A DNA stretch of 64,000 nucleotides from Roseibium sediminis (GTDB lineage: Bacteria; Pseudomonadota; Alphaproteobacteria; Rhizobiales; Stappiaceae): positions 113,540-177,539 of the forward strand of contig NZ_VXDB01000011.1 in the NCBI RefSeq assembly GCF_008711325.1. The letters are read 5' to 3'. This document shows positions 19,528-28,960 of the stretch, piece after piece. Both the position numbers and the translations under genes were made by a program. The stretch's first letter is position 1. The number at the start of each line of letters is the position of its first letter. The notes beneath the pieces were generated by a model that was not told where the DNA came from, ran no database searches, and saw only the letters and a program-made list of their open reading frames with translations.

Positions 19528-20976
19528 ATGACCGACACTGCATATGACGTCATCATCATCGGGTCTGGCCCCGGTGGTTATGTGACCGCCATTCGTTCCG
19601 CCCAATTGGGCCTGAAGACTGCCATCGTCGAACGCGAACATCTTGGCGGTATTTGCCTCAACTGGGGCTGTATCCCGACCAAGGCGCTGCTGCGCTCTGC
19701 TGAAATGATGGACCACGCTAACCACGCCAAGTATTACGGCTTGAAGCTGGAAGGCAAGATGACCGCTGACGTGAAGGACGTGGTTGCCCGCTCTCGCGGC
19801 GTTTCCGCACGCCTCAATGGCGGTGTCGGCTTCCTGATGAAGAAGAACAAGGTCGATGTGATCTGGGGTGAAGCAAAGCTCACCAAACCCGGTCAGATCG
19901 TGGTCGGCAAGTCCACCAAGCCTGCCGTCGAACCGCAGCATCCGGTTCCAAAAGGTGTGAAGGGCGAGGGCACTTACACCGCCAAGCACATCATTCTGGC
20001 GACAGGTGCCCGTCCGCGTGCGCTTCCGGGAATCGAGCCGGATGGCAAGCTGATCTGGACCTATTTCGAAGCCATGAAACCGGACTTCATGCCGAAGTCT
20101 CTGGTCGTCATGGGGTCTGGAGCGATCGGCATTGAATTCGCATCCTTCTATCGTTCCATGGGCGTTGATGTGACCGTTGTTGAAGTCATGGCAAACGTCA
20201 TGCCGGTGGAAGATGCGGAGATTTCCGGCATTGCCCGCAAGGCGCTGGAAAAGCGCGGCATGAAGATCCTGACCGAAGCCAAGGTCACCAAGGTCGAGAA
20301 GGGTGCGAATTCCATTACCGCTCATGTCGAGACCAAGGATGGCAAGACGCAGGCCATCACCGCAGATCGTCTGATCTCCGCTGTTGGTGTCGTCGGCAAC
20401 ATCGAGAATCTCGGCCTTGAAGCACTCGGCGTGAAGACAGACCGCGGCTGTGTCGTCATTGACGGGTACGGCAAGACAAACGTGCCGGGCCTTTATGCCA
20501 TCGGCGACGTTGCCGGACCTCCCATGCTTGCCCACAAGGCTGAGCATGAAGGTGTTATCTGCATCGAAAAGATTGCAGGCCTGCCGAACGTTCATCCGAT
20601 GGACAAGGGCAAGATCCCGGGCTGCACCTACTGCAATCCGCAGGTTGCCTCTGTTGGTCTGACAGAAGCCAAGGCAAAGGAACAGGGCCGCGATATCCGC
20701 GTTGGCCGCTTCTCCTTTGGCGCCAACGGCAAGGCCATCGCGCTTGGCGAGGACAATGGCCTCATCAAGACAATCTTCGACAAGAAGACCGGTGAGCTTC
20801 TCGGCGCGCACATGGTTGGTACGGAAGTGACCGAGCTGATCCAGGGTTTCGTGGTTGCCATGAACCTTGAGACGACCGAGGAAGACCTCATGCACACAAT
20901 CTTCCCGCATCCGACCCTGTCGGAGATGATGAAGGAAAGTGTGTTGGACGCCTACGGGCGAGCGCTCAACGCCTGA
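19528..20976 (+). CDS. lpd: Dihydrolipoyl dehydrogenase (E3)
   Basis: 482 residues. Reoxidizes dihydrolipoamide with NAD+ for the pyruvate dehydrogenase complex. It shows the FAD GxGxxG motif (IIGSGPGGYV), the redox-active disulfide in CLNWGCIPTK, a second NAD-binding GxGxxG (VMGSGAIGIEF), and the dimer-interface active-site motif FPHPTLSE. An extra loop around residues 130-155, rich in Lys and Pro, interrupts the first FAD domain. A strong terminator follows, closing the cluster. Confidence 0.97.
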   Translation: MTDTAYDVIIIGSGPGGYVTAIRSAQLGLKTAIVEREHLGGICLNWGCIPTKALLRSAEMMDHANHAKYYGLKLEGKMTADVKDVVARSRGVSARLNGGVGFLMKKNKVDVIWGEAKLTKPGQIVVGKSTKPAVEPQHPVPKGVKGEGTYTAKHIILATGARPRALPGIEPDGKLIWTYFEAMKPDFMPKSLVVMGSGAIGIEFASFYRSMGVDVTVVEVMANVMPVEDAEISGIARKALEKRGMKILTEAKVTKVEKGANSITAHVETKDGKTQAITADRLISAVGVVGNIENLGLEALGVKTDRGCVVIDGYGKTNVPGLYAIGDVAGPPMLAHKAEHEGVICIEKIAGLPNVHPMDKGKIPGCTYCNPQVASVGLTEAKAKEQGRDIRVGRFSFGANGKAIALGEDNGLIKTIFDKKTGELLGAHMVGTEVTELIQGFVVAMNLETTEEDLMHTIFPHPTLSEMMKESVLDAYGRALNA

Positions 20977-20987
20977 TCTTGACAGGA

Positions 20988-21022
20988 AACCCGCCGGTCG
21001 GTTCGATCTGGCGGGTTTTTTT
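20988..21022 (+). terminator. Rho-independent terminator after lpd
   Basis: AACCCGCC (20988-20995) pairs with GGCGGGTT (21010-21017) around a 14-nt loop. A run of seven T occupies 21016-21022. This is a textbook terminator ending the pdh cluster. Confidence 0.9.
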
Positions 21023-21036
21023 AATGGGAGGATCAC

Positions 21037-21285
21037 ATGCAGGCCAAATCAATCATTGTCTGGGTCTTGATCGGAATTTCAGCCGGGTGGCTTGCAAGTG
21101 TCATCGTGGGTGGCGGCGGCCTTTTCCGATACCTACTTACAGGGCTCATTGGCGCTTTTGTTGGCGGCTTCGTGTTTAACGCGGCAGGCATCAAGCTCAA
21201 CCTCGGCCATCCGCTCGTCAACGAGATCGTGGTCGCAGCAGGCGGCGCAATTATTGTAGTCCTCGTGGCGCGCATTCTGGCTTGA
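21037..21285 (+). CDS. GlsB/YeaQ/YmgE-family small membrane protein (copy 1)
   Basis: 82 residues, almost wholly hydrophobic with three helices and Gly-rich faces (LIGAFVGGFVFNAAG). It is a transglycosylase-associated/GlsB-type stress membrane protein by pattern. GGGAGG sits just upstream of the ATG. A second copy follows 49 bp later. The exact role of the family is not established. Confidence 0.8.
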   Translation: MQAKSIIVWVLIGISAGWLASVIVGGGGLFRYLLTGLIGAFVGGFVFNAAGIKLNLGHPLVNEIVVAAGGAIIVVLVARILA

Positions 21286-21334
21286 TCCGCTTGTGTGCCC
21301 GATGTCGGGTCAATCGGCCCATTGAAAGGGTGAC

Positions 21335-21580
21335 ATGAGTTTTATTCTTTGGATCATTATCGGTCTCGTCTCCGGGGCAGTCGCGCACCGCGTGCTCAAC
21401 AGCAAGGGCGGCTTCATCGGCAGCCTTGTGATTGGACTGGTGGGCGCATTGGTCGGCGGCGAGTTGGCACACCTGTTCAATCTGAACGTAACCGGCAGCA
21501 TTCTCGATCAGCTGGTGATCTCGACAGGTGGTGCGGTTCTGTTCCTGTTTCTCTGGCGCAAGCTTTTCGCTAAGGGCTGA
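21335..21580 (+). CDS. GlsB/YeaQ/YmgE-family small membrane protein (copy 2)
   Basis: 81 residues. The signature ILWIIIGLVSGAVAHRVLNSKGG and GLVGALVGGELAH is typical of YeaQ/YmgE proteins. It is a tandem paralogue of the gene ending at 21285. It is followed 6 bp later by a thioesterase gene, so the two are probably cotranscribed. Confidence 0.85.
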   Translation: MSFILWIIIGLVSGAVAHRVLNSKGGFIGSLVIGLVGALVGGELAHLFNLNVTGSILDQLVISTGGAVLFLFLWRKLFAKG

Positions 21581-21586
21581 TACCTG

Positions 21587-22024
21587 ATGGCAAGTGATCC
21601 GCTTACGATCAATGACTTCCCAATCCGCTCGCATGACAAGGTGCGCTACGGCGATACGGACCGTCAGGGGCATGTCAACAATGCTGTGTTCGCAACTTTT
21701 CTGGAAACAGGCCGGGTGGAAATTCTGGCTGACGGGGACCACCCGTTGGCAGCTTCAGGATGTGCCTTTGTGATTGCGCGCCTTGAGCTCGATTTCCGTG
21801 CTGAAATCACGTGGCCAGGAACCGTCGAAATTGGTACGCGCGTTGCTAGTATCGGTACGAGTTCCATGACATTGGAACAGGCCGTCTTTCAAAATGGAAA
21901 GATTGCGGCCAATGCAAAGACTGTCATTGTGCAAATGGATGAAACCACACGCAAGTCCAGTCCCTTGTCGCCAAGTGCAGTTGAGCGACTAAACCTTTTG
22001 TTGAGATCTGCACCGGATGCATAG
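21587..22024 (+). CDS. Acyl-CoA thioesterase, 4HBT hotdog-fold family
   Basis: 145 residues. The motif RYGDTDRQGHVNNAVFATFLE contains the active-site Asp and the HVNN helix of 4-hydroxybenzoyl-CoA thioesterase-like proteins. It is expected to hydrolyse an acyl-CoA in the cytoplasm; the chain is unknown. It directly follows the second YeaQ-like gene and precedes lipA by 54 bp. Confidence 0.87.
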   Translation: MASDPLTINDFPIRSHDKVRYGDTDRQGHVNNAVFATFLETGRVEILADGDHPLAASGCAFVIARLELDFRAEITWPGTVEIGTRVASIGTSSMTLEQAVFQNGKIAANAKTVIVQMDETTRKSSPLSPSAVERLNLLLRSAPDA

Positions 22025-22078
22025 CAGTAATCCTAGTTTCTGCTTGACCTTTACTCCTGATAGCGACACTTAAACGCC

Positions 22079-23065
22079 ATGGTTACAATCGTCGACACAC
22101 TCTCCCGTGGTGCTGACAAGCGGGACACCAAAGAGGAGGCGCGTCCGCGCCACCCTGAAAAGGCTCATCGTCCCGACAATCCGGTGATGCGCAAGCCTGC
22201 CTGGATCCGCGTCAAGGCGCCGACGTCTTCGGTCTATCGCGAGACCCACAACCTTGTGCGCGAGAACAATCTCGTCACAGTGTGCGAGGAAGCCGGCTGC
22301 CCGAATATCGGCGAGTGCTGGTCGAAGAAACACGCCAGCTTCATGATCCTCGGCGACACCTGTACTCGTGCCTGCGCCTTCTGTAACGTGCGCACCGGCA
22401 TGCCGGGACCCGTCGACCAGAACGAACCGGCTGGTATCGCCAATGCCGTTGCCCGCATGGGACTGGAACATGTGGTGATCACGTCGGTGGATCGTGACGA
22501 TCTGGATGATGGCGGTGCCACGCATTTCGCCAATGTCATCAAGGCCATTCGCGAGCATTCGCCGAAGACCACCATCGAGGTTCTGACACCGGACTTCCTG
22601 CGTAAGGATGGCGCACTGGAAATCGTCGTTGAGGCGAAGCCAGACGTGTTCAACCACAACATGGAAACCGTGCCGTCGAAGTACCTGAAAGTTCGTCCCG
22701 GCGCGCGCTATTTCCATTCCATTCGCCTGCTGCAGCGGGTGAAAGAACTGGATCCGAGCATGTTTACCAAGTCCGGCATCATGGTTGGCCTTGGCGAAGA
22801 GCGGAACGAAGTCCTGCAGCTGATGGATGACCTGCGCTCTGCGGACGTCGACTTCATGACGATCGGTCAGTACTTGCAGCCGTCGAAGAAGCACCATCCG
22901 GTACTGGCCTTCATCACGCCGGAAGAGTTCAAGGCCTATGAGCGCATCGCCTATGCCAAGGGCTTCCTGAAAGTGTCCGCCAGCCCGCTGACGCGTTCGT
23001 CTCACCATGCTGGCGAAGACTTCGCCGACTTGCGTGCGGCACGCCTTGCGAAACTCGGCCACTAG
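22079..23065 (+). CDS. lipA: Lipoyl synthase LipA
   Basis: 328 residues. A radical-SAM enzyme that inserts two sulfurs into octanoyl-lysine, making the lipoyl groups used by PdhB and PdhC. Both iron-sulfur clusters are recognisable: the auxiliary [12 protein letters not shown] (CX4CX5C) and the radical-[11 protein letters not shown] (CX3CX2C). The N-terminal ~40 residues are a basic extension. Its position after the pdh cluster makes metabolic sense. Confidence 0.97.
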   Translation: MVTIVDTLSRGADKRDTKEEARPRHPEKAHRPDNPVMRKPAWIRVKAPTSSVYRETHNLVRENNLVTVCEEAGCPNIGECWSKKHASFMILGDTCTRACAFCNVRTGMPGPVDQNEPAGIANAVARMGLEHVVITSVDRDDLDDGGATHFANVIKAIREHSPKTTIEVLTPDFLRKDGALEIVVEAKPDVFNHNMETVPSKYLKVRPGARYFHSIRLLQRVKELDPSMFTKSGIMVGLGEERNEVLQLMDDLRSADVDFMTIGQYLQPSKKHHPVLAFITPEEFKAYERIAYAKGFLKVSASPLTRSSHHAGEDFADLRAARLAKLGH

Positions 23066-23166
23066 AGCGTTTCCAGGCGAAGCGGATACCGGTTCGCTGT
23101 CGGACAACGCGAAAAATCGAACATTTAGAGCACGTCGGGCTATTCGTTGAATGCGAGACGTGCTCT
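23064..23166. repeat. Rhizobial-type intergenic repeat with terminal hairpin
   Basis: Starting at the lipA stop codon, AGAGCGTTTCCAGGCG, AAGCGGATACCGGTTCGC and AACGCGAAAAATCGAAC resemble an intergenic element I know from many Rhizobiales genomes. At its end AGAGCACGTC (23127-23136) and GACGTGCTCT (23157-23166) form a perfect 10-bp inverted repeat with a 20-nt loop. The hairpin ends 24 bp before the next gene and could act in termination or in the leader. No second copy is present in the window. Confidence 0.6.
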
Positions 23167-23190
23167 GGGACGTTAGAAACTGGACTTTCG

Positions 23191-23643
23191 ATGCCGAGCT
23201 TTTCCTCGACACATCATGTCAGACACAAGGCTGCGGACATGTTCGCCCTTGTGGCTGATGTGGAGCAATACCCGCAGTTTGTTCCCCTTTGCCAAGGGCT
23301 GCAGGTACGTGGTCGCAAGGATATGGGTGAGGGCAGGGAGGTCCTGGTGGCAGACATGACCGTCGCCTACAAGGTTTTCAAGGAAACCTTCACCAGCCGG
23401 GTCGAGCTGAGGCCGGAAGAAAACACGATCCTGGTCCAGTATCTTGATGGGCCGTTCAAGCACCTTGAGAACAAATGGACCTTTGCAGACACCGATGACG
23501 GTGGTTGCGATGTCGGTTTCTTCATTTCATATGAATTCAAGAGCCGGACGCTCGGCTCCATGATGGGCGCGATGTTCGACCGCGCCTTTCGCAAGTTTTC
23601 GGTCGCTTTTGAAGAACGTGCCAATCTCGTCTACGGACGGTGA
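23191..23643 (+). CDS. RatA/Coq10-type START-domain protein
   Basis: 150 residues, one START-like lipid-binding domain (FSSTHHVRHKAADMFALVADVEQYPQFVPLC). This is the family of bacterial RatA and mitochondrial Coq10, which bind ubiquinone or related lipids. It is annotated variously as a toxin (E. coli RatA) or a ubiquinone-binding protein; the latter fits an aerobic alphaproteobacterium. Adjacent to lipA as in relatives. Confidence 0.88.
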   Translation: MPSFSSTHHVRHKAADMFALVADVEQYPQFVPLCQGLQVRGRKDMGEGREVLVADMTVAYKVFKETFTSRVELRPEENTILVQYLDGPFKHLENKWTFADTDDGGCDVGFFISYEFKSRTLGSMMGAMFDRAFRKFSVAFEERANLVYGR

Positions 23644-23655
23644 CCGGCAAGACCG

Positions 23656-24090
23656 TTATTTGAAATCCTTGAACGCTTCGCTGATGACATTCAGTCGCGA
23701 GCGTGTCGGCCCGCCGATCTTGGCTTCGCGCAAGGACGGTGGCAACTTCTTGACATTGGTCGCCACATAATCGGTCGCATTGTTGCAAACGGTCCGACGT
23801 CCGTCTGAAGTTTCCTGAATGATGACAAGGCTGCGACCTTCCTTCATCTCCGTATCGCTCCACAGGACAGTCGTGTCCCGCATCCAGAAGTCACGATTGC
23901 AGAAGGTGGTCTTTATCAGCCCCTTGAGTGGCACCGGTGAAATCTCGTGTGCACCGTTGAGTTTGCCGGATCTCTGAATGGAACGAAGATAATAGTCGCC
24001 AACATCGGCGAATGCAGGAAACGCGGAGAACGCGGTCGCCAGAGTCAGAACCGTAGTCAGACTGATTACAGTGAAACCTTGCTTCGTCAT
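23656..24090 (-). CDS. Exported protein of unknown function, paralogue A
   Basis: 144 residues with a Sec signal peptide (cleavage expected near AFADV, about residue 28). The mature part has exactly two cysteines, C64 and C102, 38 residues apart. It shares the pattern GDYY..R...G...G.H, then C-x(4-6)-W-x-R, then (R/K)-x(2)-C with the neighbouring gene at 24210-24680. I do not recognise the family. AGGAG lies 9 nt before the ATG. It lies just after ratA in convergent orientation. Confidence 0.7.
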   Translation of the reverse strand: MTKQGFTVISLTTVLTLATAFSAFPAFADVGDYYLRSIQRSGKLNGAHEISPVPLKGLIKTTFCNRDFWMRDTTVLWSDTEMKEGRSLVIIQETSDGRRTVCNNATDYVATNVKKLPPSLREAKIGGPTRSRLNVISEAFKDFK

Positions 24091-24209
24091 CTCGATCTAC
24101 TCCTGCCTGTCCGGTCAGGTCGCATCCGCAAATGCCACCACGCAAAAACACGGTATTGAGGATGAGATGTGCGGCTTAAGATTCCTTTAAAATCCGTAAA
24201 AGCGCTCCC

Positions 24210-24680
24210 TTATCGGGCGTGGTAACTGCCCTGCGGTCCGCTTTTGCCGAGAGCCCTGAAGGACTGACCAATAGCTGCAAACCTGTTGGCGCGTTTGAGT
24301 TCAGCCTCGCTTGTGAACAGCATTTCCGCAGCCGGCAGCGTCACGCCTATATCGGCAAGACGGACCTGATCGCTCGGCTTGCTACAGATGGGCCGCCAAC
24401 CCTTGCCGCGATTGAATTCGACATTCACCGTGCGCTCGTTCTCTTCTTCAAGCTGCGTCCATGCGACGGTCTTGGCGCGAACCCAATAAGTTTCTCCGCA
24501 ATAGGACACTTCGTGCAGCCCAGATGCGTTTTCCTTGAAGAGACGGTGGCTGCCGAGGAATTGGCCCCGATCTCCGCGCGAGATGACATAGTAGTCCCCC
24601 AGACGCAGCTCGCCTTCTCCGGCGTGGGACGGGAGAGTGGCAGCAAAAAGGGCGGCCATGATGAGGCACTGCTTGAGCAT
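24210..24680 (-). CDS. Exported protein of unknown function, paralogue B
   Basis: 156 residues from ATG 24680, chosen because AGGAGA lies 6 nt upstream and it starts a clean signal peptide (cleavage near LPSHA, residue 20). A TTG at 24701 would lengthen it by seven residues. The mature protein has two cysteines, C61 and C99, with the same 38-residue spacing as paralogue A, and shares GDYYVIS...G...LGSH, TYWVRAKTVAW and RPIC. A probable periplasmic disulfide-bonded domain; function unknown. Confidence 0.7.
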   Translation of the reverse strand: MLKQCLIMAALFAATLPSHAGEGELRLGDYYVISRGDRGQFLGSHRLFKENASGLHEVSYCGETYWVRAKTVAWTQLEEENERTVNVEFNRGKGWRPICSKPSDQVRLADIGVTLPAAEMLFTSEAELKRANRFAAIGQSFRALGKSGPQGSYHAR

Positions 24681-24836
24681 GCGAGGTCTCCTGTCGAGCA
24701 ATACGGGGCGTAAAAATTCTGATGGGCAGCTTTATTACCCGCCAGAATTCAAGAAATCGCTCGCGATGCCATTAGGAGTCGACTTGAATTTGATCAAAAT
24801 TTTAATGAACCGCGATTGCACATAGCCTGCGCATAC

Positions 24837-25370
24837 TCAGTTCATAGATTGACCGGCAGCCTTCAGAAATAGGTCGAAGGCCTTCTGGACTGTCAAAAAC
24901 CTGATTCCGCGGCGACCGACATCCGGAAAATGCATGGTCGACGTGATCACCAGTCCGTCTCCCACGGTCATTGCAAGGCCAAAGCAAACCGTCCCTACTG
25001 GTTTGGTCGCCGAGCCGCCTCCCGGACCGGCAATCCCGGTGACAGAGACCGCAACCGAAGCATCCGAGCTGGTCAACGCGCCTTTTGCCATTGCTTTTGC
25101 GACAGGTTCGCTAACCGCGCCAAAAGAGATGAGGTCTTCCTCGGGAACGCCGAGCATCTCCATCTTGGCTTCGTTTGAGTAGGTGATGAACCCGCGATCA
25201 ACAACGGCGGATGAGCCAGCCACTTCTGTCAACATTGCGCCTATCATGCCACCGGTGCACGATTCCGCAGTCGCGATCTTGAACCCCTTGGCCGCAAATG
25301 TCTCAATAACTAGGGCGGCCTGATGTGCGAGATCGTCAAACCCGGGCACTGTTTCGAACTGGTCCATCAC
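24837..25370 (-). CDS. CinA C-terminal-domain protein (nicotinamide-nucleotide amidohydrolase type)
   Basis: 177 residues, only the CinA C-terminal domain (PncC type), which deamidates NMN to nicotinate mononucleotide in NAD recycling. The motif TAESCTGGMIGAMLTEVAGSS is diagnostic, as is VTGIAGPGGGSATKPVGTVCFG. The start overlaps the ispDF stop by 4 bp, so they are translationally coupled. The stand-alone form is common in alphaproteobacteria. Confidence 0.92.
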   Translation of the reverse strand: MMDQFETVPGFDDLAHQAALVIETFAAKGFKIATAESCTGGMIGAMLTEVAGSSAVVDRGFITYSNEAKMEMLGVPEEDLISFGAVSEPVAKAMAKGALTSSDASVAVSVTGIAGPGGGSATKPVGTVCFGLAMTVGDGLVITSTMHFPDVGRRGIRFLTVQKAFDLFLKAAGQSMN

Positions 25371-26623
25371 TGAGGATACTCCTCGGTATCATCAAAGGGG
25401 AGGCGCACGGTGACCACTGATGCGCAGGCAATTCCCTCCTTGCGGCCAGTGAAACCCAGCTTTTCCGAGGTGGTCGCCTTTACAGATACCCGGCCAATCG
25501 GAAGTTTGCAGATTTGTGCGATCGAACTGCGCAGCGCATCGCGATGCGGACCGATCTTGGGGGCTTCACAGATGATCGTGACGTCCACATGCGCCAGACG
25601 CCCGCCGAGCTCGTCAACCCGTCGCAGGGCATCGACAAGAAACTGGTCTGAAGCGGCGCCCTTCCATTTGGGATCACTGGGCGGGAAATGCGCTCCAATA
25701 TCTCCATCTGCAATGGCACCCAGCATGGCATCCGTGATTGCGTGGAGGACCACGTCCGCGTCGGAGTGGCCCTTGAGCTTACGGGAATGCGGGATGGAGA
25801 CGCCGCCCAGAATGACCGCATCACCATCTTCAAACGCATGAACGTCATATCCTTGACCGGTGCGAACGTCGTCAAGGGCTGCAAGGGGATGGGGCGAGGG
25901 AGAAACAGGGTGGGTCATGCGCGCGGCCAGGCTTTCTGCTTTTATGAGGTCCGGTTGGGTCGTTATCTTGAAGTTATCCGCCGAGCCTTCGGCAATATCG
26001 ATATCAATTTCCTGCCATTCGGCCAGGCCAATATCATCGGTAAAATCCAGCCGCCCTTCCGATTGAGCCTGCTGGTGAAGCTTGAGAGCCGTTTCCAGCG
26101 CAAAGGCTTGCGGAGTCTGCGCTGCCCAGAGCTTGGAGCGGTCAATCGTTTTCAAACAACCATCAGAAATCGACTTGATTGTATCGACGACCGGGATGGC
26201 CGTTAAGACGGCAGCGGAACCGGAACGCAAACGGTCTAGTATGTCCGATATGGTTTTCTCGGCAATAAAGGGTCTGGCAGCATCATGAATGAGGACGTGC
26301 GTGACGCCGCTCTCTGAGAGGGCAGAAAGACCGTTGAAGACCGAGGCCTGTCTGGTCGCGCCGCCGGTCGCGGGTTCATGGCATTTTGCCTGTGTTTCCG
26401 CAGAGGTTTCAGCCAGACTCCTATCGTAAAGACGGCGGTCTCCTTCGGCGATGACGCAAACGATATCATCAATACCCGCGTGACGGCCAAAAGCATTCAG
26501 TGTATGTGACAGCACCGAACCGGAACCAAGTCTGCGATATTGCTTTGGCAGGTCGTCGGGTAAGTTCGACAGCCGAGACCCTTTTCCTGCCGCAACGATG
26601 AGTGCTGCTACACGCTGTTTCAT
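25367..26623 (-). CDS. ispDF: Bifunctional IspD/IspF (isoprenoid precursor synthesis)
   Basis: 418 residues. The N-terminal half is the CDP-ME synthase IspD (LIVAAGKGSRLS; DDLPKQYR). The C-terminal half (from about residue 250, GQGYDVHAFEDGD) is the MECDP synthase IspF with metal-binding Asp/His in DVHAF and GHSDADVVLHAI. The two catalyse non-consecutive steps of the MEP pathway. The fusion is normal in alphaproteobacteria. Divergent from dusB with a 130-160-bp shared promoter region. Confidence 0.96.
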   Translation of the reverse strand: MKQRVAALIVAAGKGSRLSNLPDDLPKQYRRLGSGSVLSHTLNAFGRHAGIDDIVCVIAEGDRRLYDRSLAETSAETQAKCHEPATGGATRQASVFNGLSALSESGVTHVLIHDAARPFIAEKTISDILDRLRSGSAAVLTAIPVVDTIKSISDGCLKTIDRSKLWAAQTPQAFALETALKLHQQAQSEGRLDFTDDIGLAEWQEIDIDIAEGSADNFKITTQPDLIKAESLAARMTHPVSPSPHPLAALDDVRTGQGYDVHAFEDGDAVILGGVSIPHSRKLKGHSDADVVLHAITDAMLGAIADGDIGAHFPPSDPKWKGAASDQFLVDALRRVDELGGRLAHVDVTIICEAPKIGPHRDALRSSIAQICKLPIGRVSVKATTSEKLGFTGRKEGIACASVVTVRLPFDDTEEYPQ

Positions 26624-26782
26624 GAGGATTCCACTCTTATGGGTCCTGCGGTTTTGTCAAATGGAGACCGGCACTTCAACCACGATGTTAAAATCACACA
26701 GCTTTCGGCTTGTCGGCGCGGCGTAAATGACTAATATATAAGCATCCAAAATATGTGCACAGACAATAAGCAAACCGAGATA

Positions 26783-27805
26783 ATGTCGTCCCGCAATAAC
26801 TCCCGTCTACCTGTCAGGATTGGTCCGCATGAACTTGAAGTTCCCGCGGTTCTTGCGCCCATGTCCGGCGTTACCGATCTACCGTTTCGGCGAATTGCTG
26901 CGCGTTTCGGGGCTGGCATGGTCGTCAGCGAAATGGTGGCAAGTGAATCCTTCGTAAAGGGTGACGCGGAAACGCAGATGCGCGCAGAGGCTCAGGACAA
27001 GGGCCTCCATGTCGTACAGCTGGCAGGTCGTGAGGCCCGCTGGATGGGAGAGGCGGCCAAAACCATTGCCGGTCTCGGGGCAGACATCATCGACATCAAC
27101 ATGGGGTGCCCGGCCAAGAAGGTCACCAGCGGCTATTCCGGGTCAGCCCTGATGCGGGATCTTGATCACGCTCTTTCCCTGATCGAGGCAACAGTTGAGG
27201 CGGTTGATATTCCTGTCACGTTGAAAATGCGATTGGGCTGGGACGAAAAGTCGATCAATGCCCCTGATCTGGCACGGCGGGCTGAAAACGCAGGCGTACA
27301 GTTGATTACGGTCCACGGGCGAACCCGTAACCAGTTCTACAAGGGAAAAGCGAACTGGGACGCCATCGCCGCCGTAAAGGACGCCATTTGCGTTCCCCTG
27401 ATCGCCAACGGCGACTGTTGCAGCTTTGAAGACGCCGAAACCATGCTCGAAAAGTCCGGGGCCGACGGCGTAATGGTTGGCCGTGGTGCCTATGGAAAGC
27501 CGTGGCTTCCCGGTCATGTCGGGCATTATCTCAAGACCGGCGAGCGCAGGCCGGAACCTGCCGGGGCAGAGCTTAAGGCAATTGCTGTCGAACATTATGA
27601 AGCCTTGATCTCCCATTACGGAGATGCTGCGGGCAACCGGATCGCCCGAAAACACATCGGCTGGTATTTTGACACCGCCGGAGCTTCTTCCAACATTTCG
27701 GACGACATGAAACGCCACATAATGACGTCAAATGATACGCGACTGGTTCTTGAACTGCTCAAGGATTGGAACCCGTCGATGCCCGCCGAGAGGGTCGCAG
27801 CATGA
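26783..27805 (+). CDS. dusB: tRNA-dihydrouridine synthase (DusB/NifR3)
   Basis: 340 residues from ATG 26783; an upstream ATG at 26753 would add ten residues but has no ribosome-binding site. This FMN enzyme reduces uridines in the tRNA D-loop. The signature is [19 protein letters not shown] (catalytic Cys) and [12 protein letters not shown]. It heads the nifR3-ntrB-ntrC order conserved in alphaproteobacteria and overlaps ntrB by 4 bp. Confidence 0.94.
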   Translation: MSSRNNSRLPVRIGPHELEVPAVLAPMSGVTDLPFRRIAARFGAGMVVSEMVASESFVKGDAETQMRAEAQDKGLHVVQLAGREARWMGEAAKTIAGLGADIIDINMGCPAKKVTSGYSGSALMRDLDHALSLIEATVEAVDIPVTLKMRLGWDEKSINAPDLARRAENAGVQLITVHGRTRNQFYKGKANWDAIAAVKDAICVPLIANGDCCSFEDAETMLEKSGADGVMVGRGAYGKPWLPGHVGHYLKTGERRPEPAGAELKAIAVEHYEALISHYGDAAGNRIARKHIGWYFDTAGASSNISDDMKRHIMTSNDTRLVLELLKDWNPSMPAERVAA

Positions 27806-28959
27806 GCCCGCAAGACGCTCAGGACCAGCGCGCCGCCATTTTGACCAGCGACGGCCCCTCCATTCTGGACGCACTGCCGCATCCCGTCCTTCTGGTCGCG
27901 CCCGATGGCGTGATCGAATCCGCAAACATGGCCGCCGAGATTTTCATGCGCTGCAGCGTCTCGGTCATGCGACGCCATCCGATCAGCGCATTCATTCCCT
28001 TTGGTAGTCCGCTTTTGACCCTGATCGAACAGGTGAGGGAACGCGGCGCTGCTGTGAACGAATACAAGGTCGATATCGGTTCACCCAAGATCGGCAGTCC
28101 AAAGGTCGTTGATATCAACGCTGCACCTGTCGCGGCTCGACCCGGCGCCGTTGTCCTGATGTTTCAGGAACGGACGATGGCGGAAAAGATCGACCGTCAG
28201 CTGACCTCCCGAGGGGCGGCACGCACGGTCACCGGGCTCGCCGCAATGCTGGCGCACGAAATCAAGAACCCGCTGTCTGGCATTCGCGGCGCAGCCCAGC
28301 TTCTGGAACAGTCCGTTGGCGAGGAGGACCGGCCTCTCACCCAGCTGATCACGGATGAAACAGACCGGATCGTGAAACTGGTCGATCGCATGGAAGTTTT
28401 CTCCGACGAACGCCCAATCGAGCGCACGCCGGTGAACATCCATGTGGTTCTGGATCACGTCAAACGTCTGGCCGAGAACGGGTTCGCGAGGAACCAGAGG
28501 ATCATTGAAGACTACGATCCCTCTCTGCCCGACGTATTCGCGAACAAGGATCAGTTGACGCAGGTATTCCTTAATCTGGTGAAGAACGCCAGCGAAGCCA
28601 TCGGCGACGCACATGACGGCGAAATCCGTATCAGAACAGCGTTTCGTCCCGGTGTGCGGCTTTCGGTTCCCGGTACGGAACACCGGGTCAGCCTGCCGCT
28701 GGAGTTCAGCGTGGAAGACAACGGACCGGGGGTGCCGGACGATCTGATGCCGCATCTCTTCGAGCCGTTCATAACGACGAAGATCAACGGGTCAGGCCTT
28801 GGTCTCGCCCTCGTGGCAAAGATCATCGGCGACCATGGCGGCGTGATCGAGTGCGATAGCCATCCCCGTCATACCCGCTTCAGAATCCTGATGCCGGCCT
28901 TTACCGACCAAACGGAAACCGAAACCGAAACCCTGGCCATGAACCTTGGGGGTATGTGA
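27802..28959 (+). CDS. ntrB: Nitrogen regulation sensor kinase NtrB
   Basis: 385 residues from the ATG that overlaps the dusB stop (ATGA). A cytoplasmic sensor kinase/phosphatase that responds to PII and phosphorylates NtrC. A PAS domain (about residues 15-115) is followed by the DHp domain with phospho-acceptor H152 ([11 protein letters not shown]), the N box (LVKNASEAI) and G boxes (DNGPGVP and GSGLGLALV). No membrane segments, as expected for NtrB. Two bp separate it from ntrC. Confidence 0.96.
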   Translation: MSPQDAQDQRAAILTSDGPSILDALPHPVLLVAPDGVIESANMAAEIFMRCSVSVMRRHPISAFIPFGSPLLTLIEQVRERGAAVNEYKVDIGSPKIGSPKVVDINAAPVAARPGAVVLMFQERTMAEKIDRQLTSRGAARTVTGLAAMLAHEIKNPLSGIRGAAQLLEQSVGEEDRPLTQLITDETDRIVKLVDRMEVFSDERPIERTPVNIHVVLDHVKRLAENGFARNQRIIEDYDPSLPDVFANKDQLTQVFLNLVKNASEAIGDAHDGEIRIRTAFRPGVRLSVPGTEHRVSLPLEFSVEDNGPGVPDDLMPHLFEPFITTKINGSGLGLALVAKIIGDHGGVIECDSHPRHTRFRILMPAFTDQTETETETLAMNLGGM

Positions 28960-28960
28960 G

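Noticed and set aside
19411..21036. 541-codon minus-strand frame opposite lpd
   Set aside because: Antisense shadow of the lpd coding sequence; the plus-strand protein is unambiguous.
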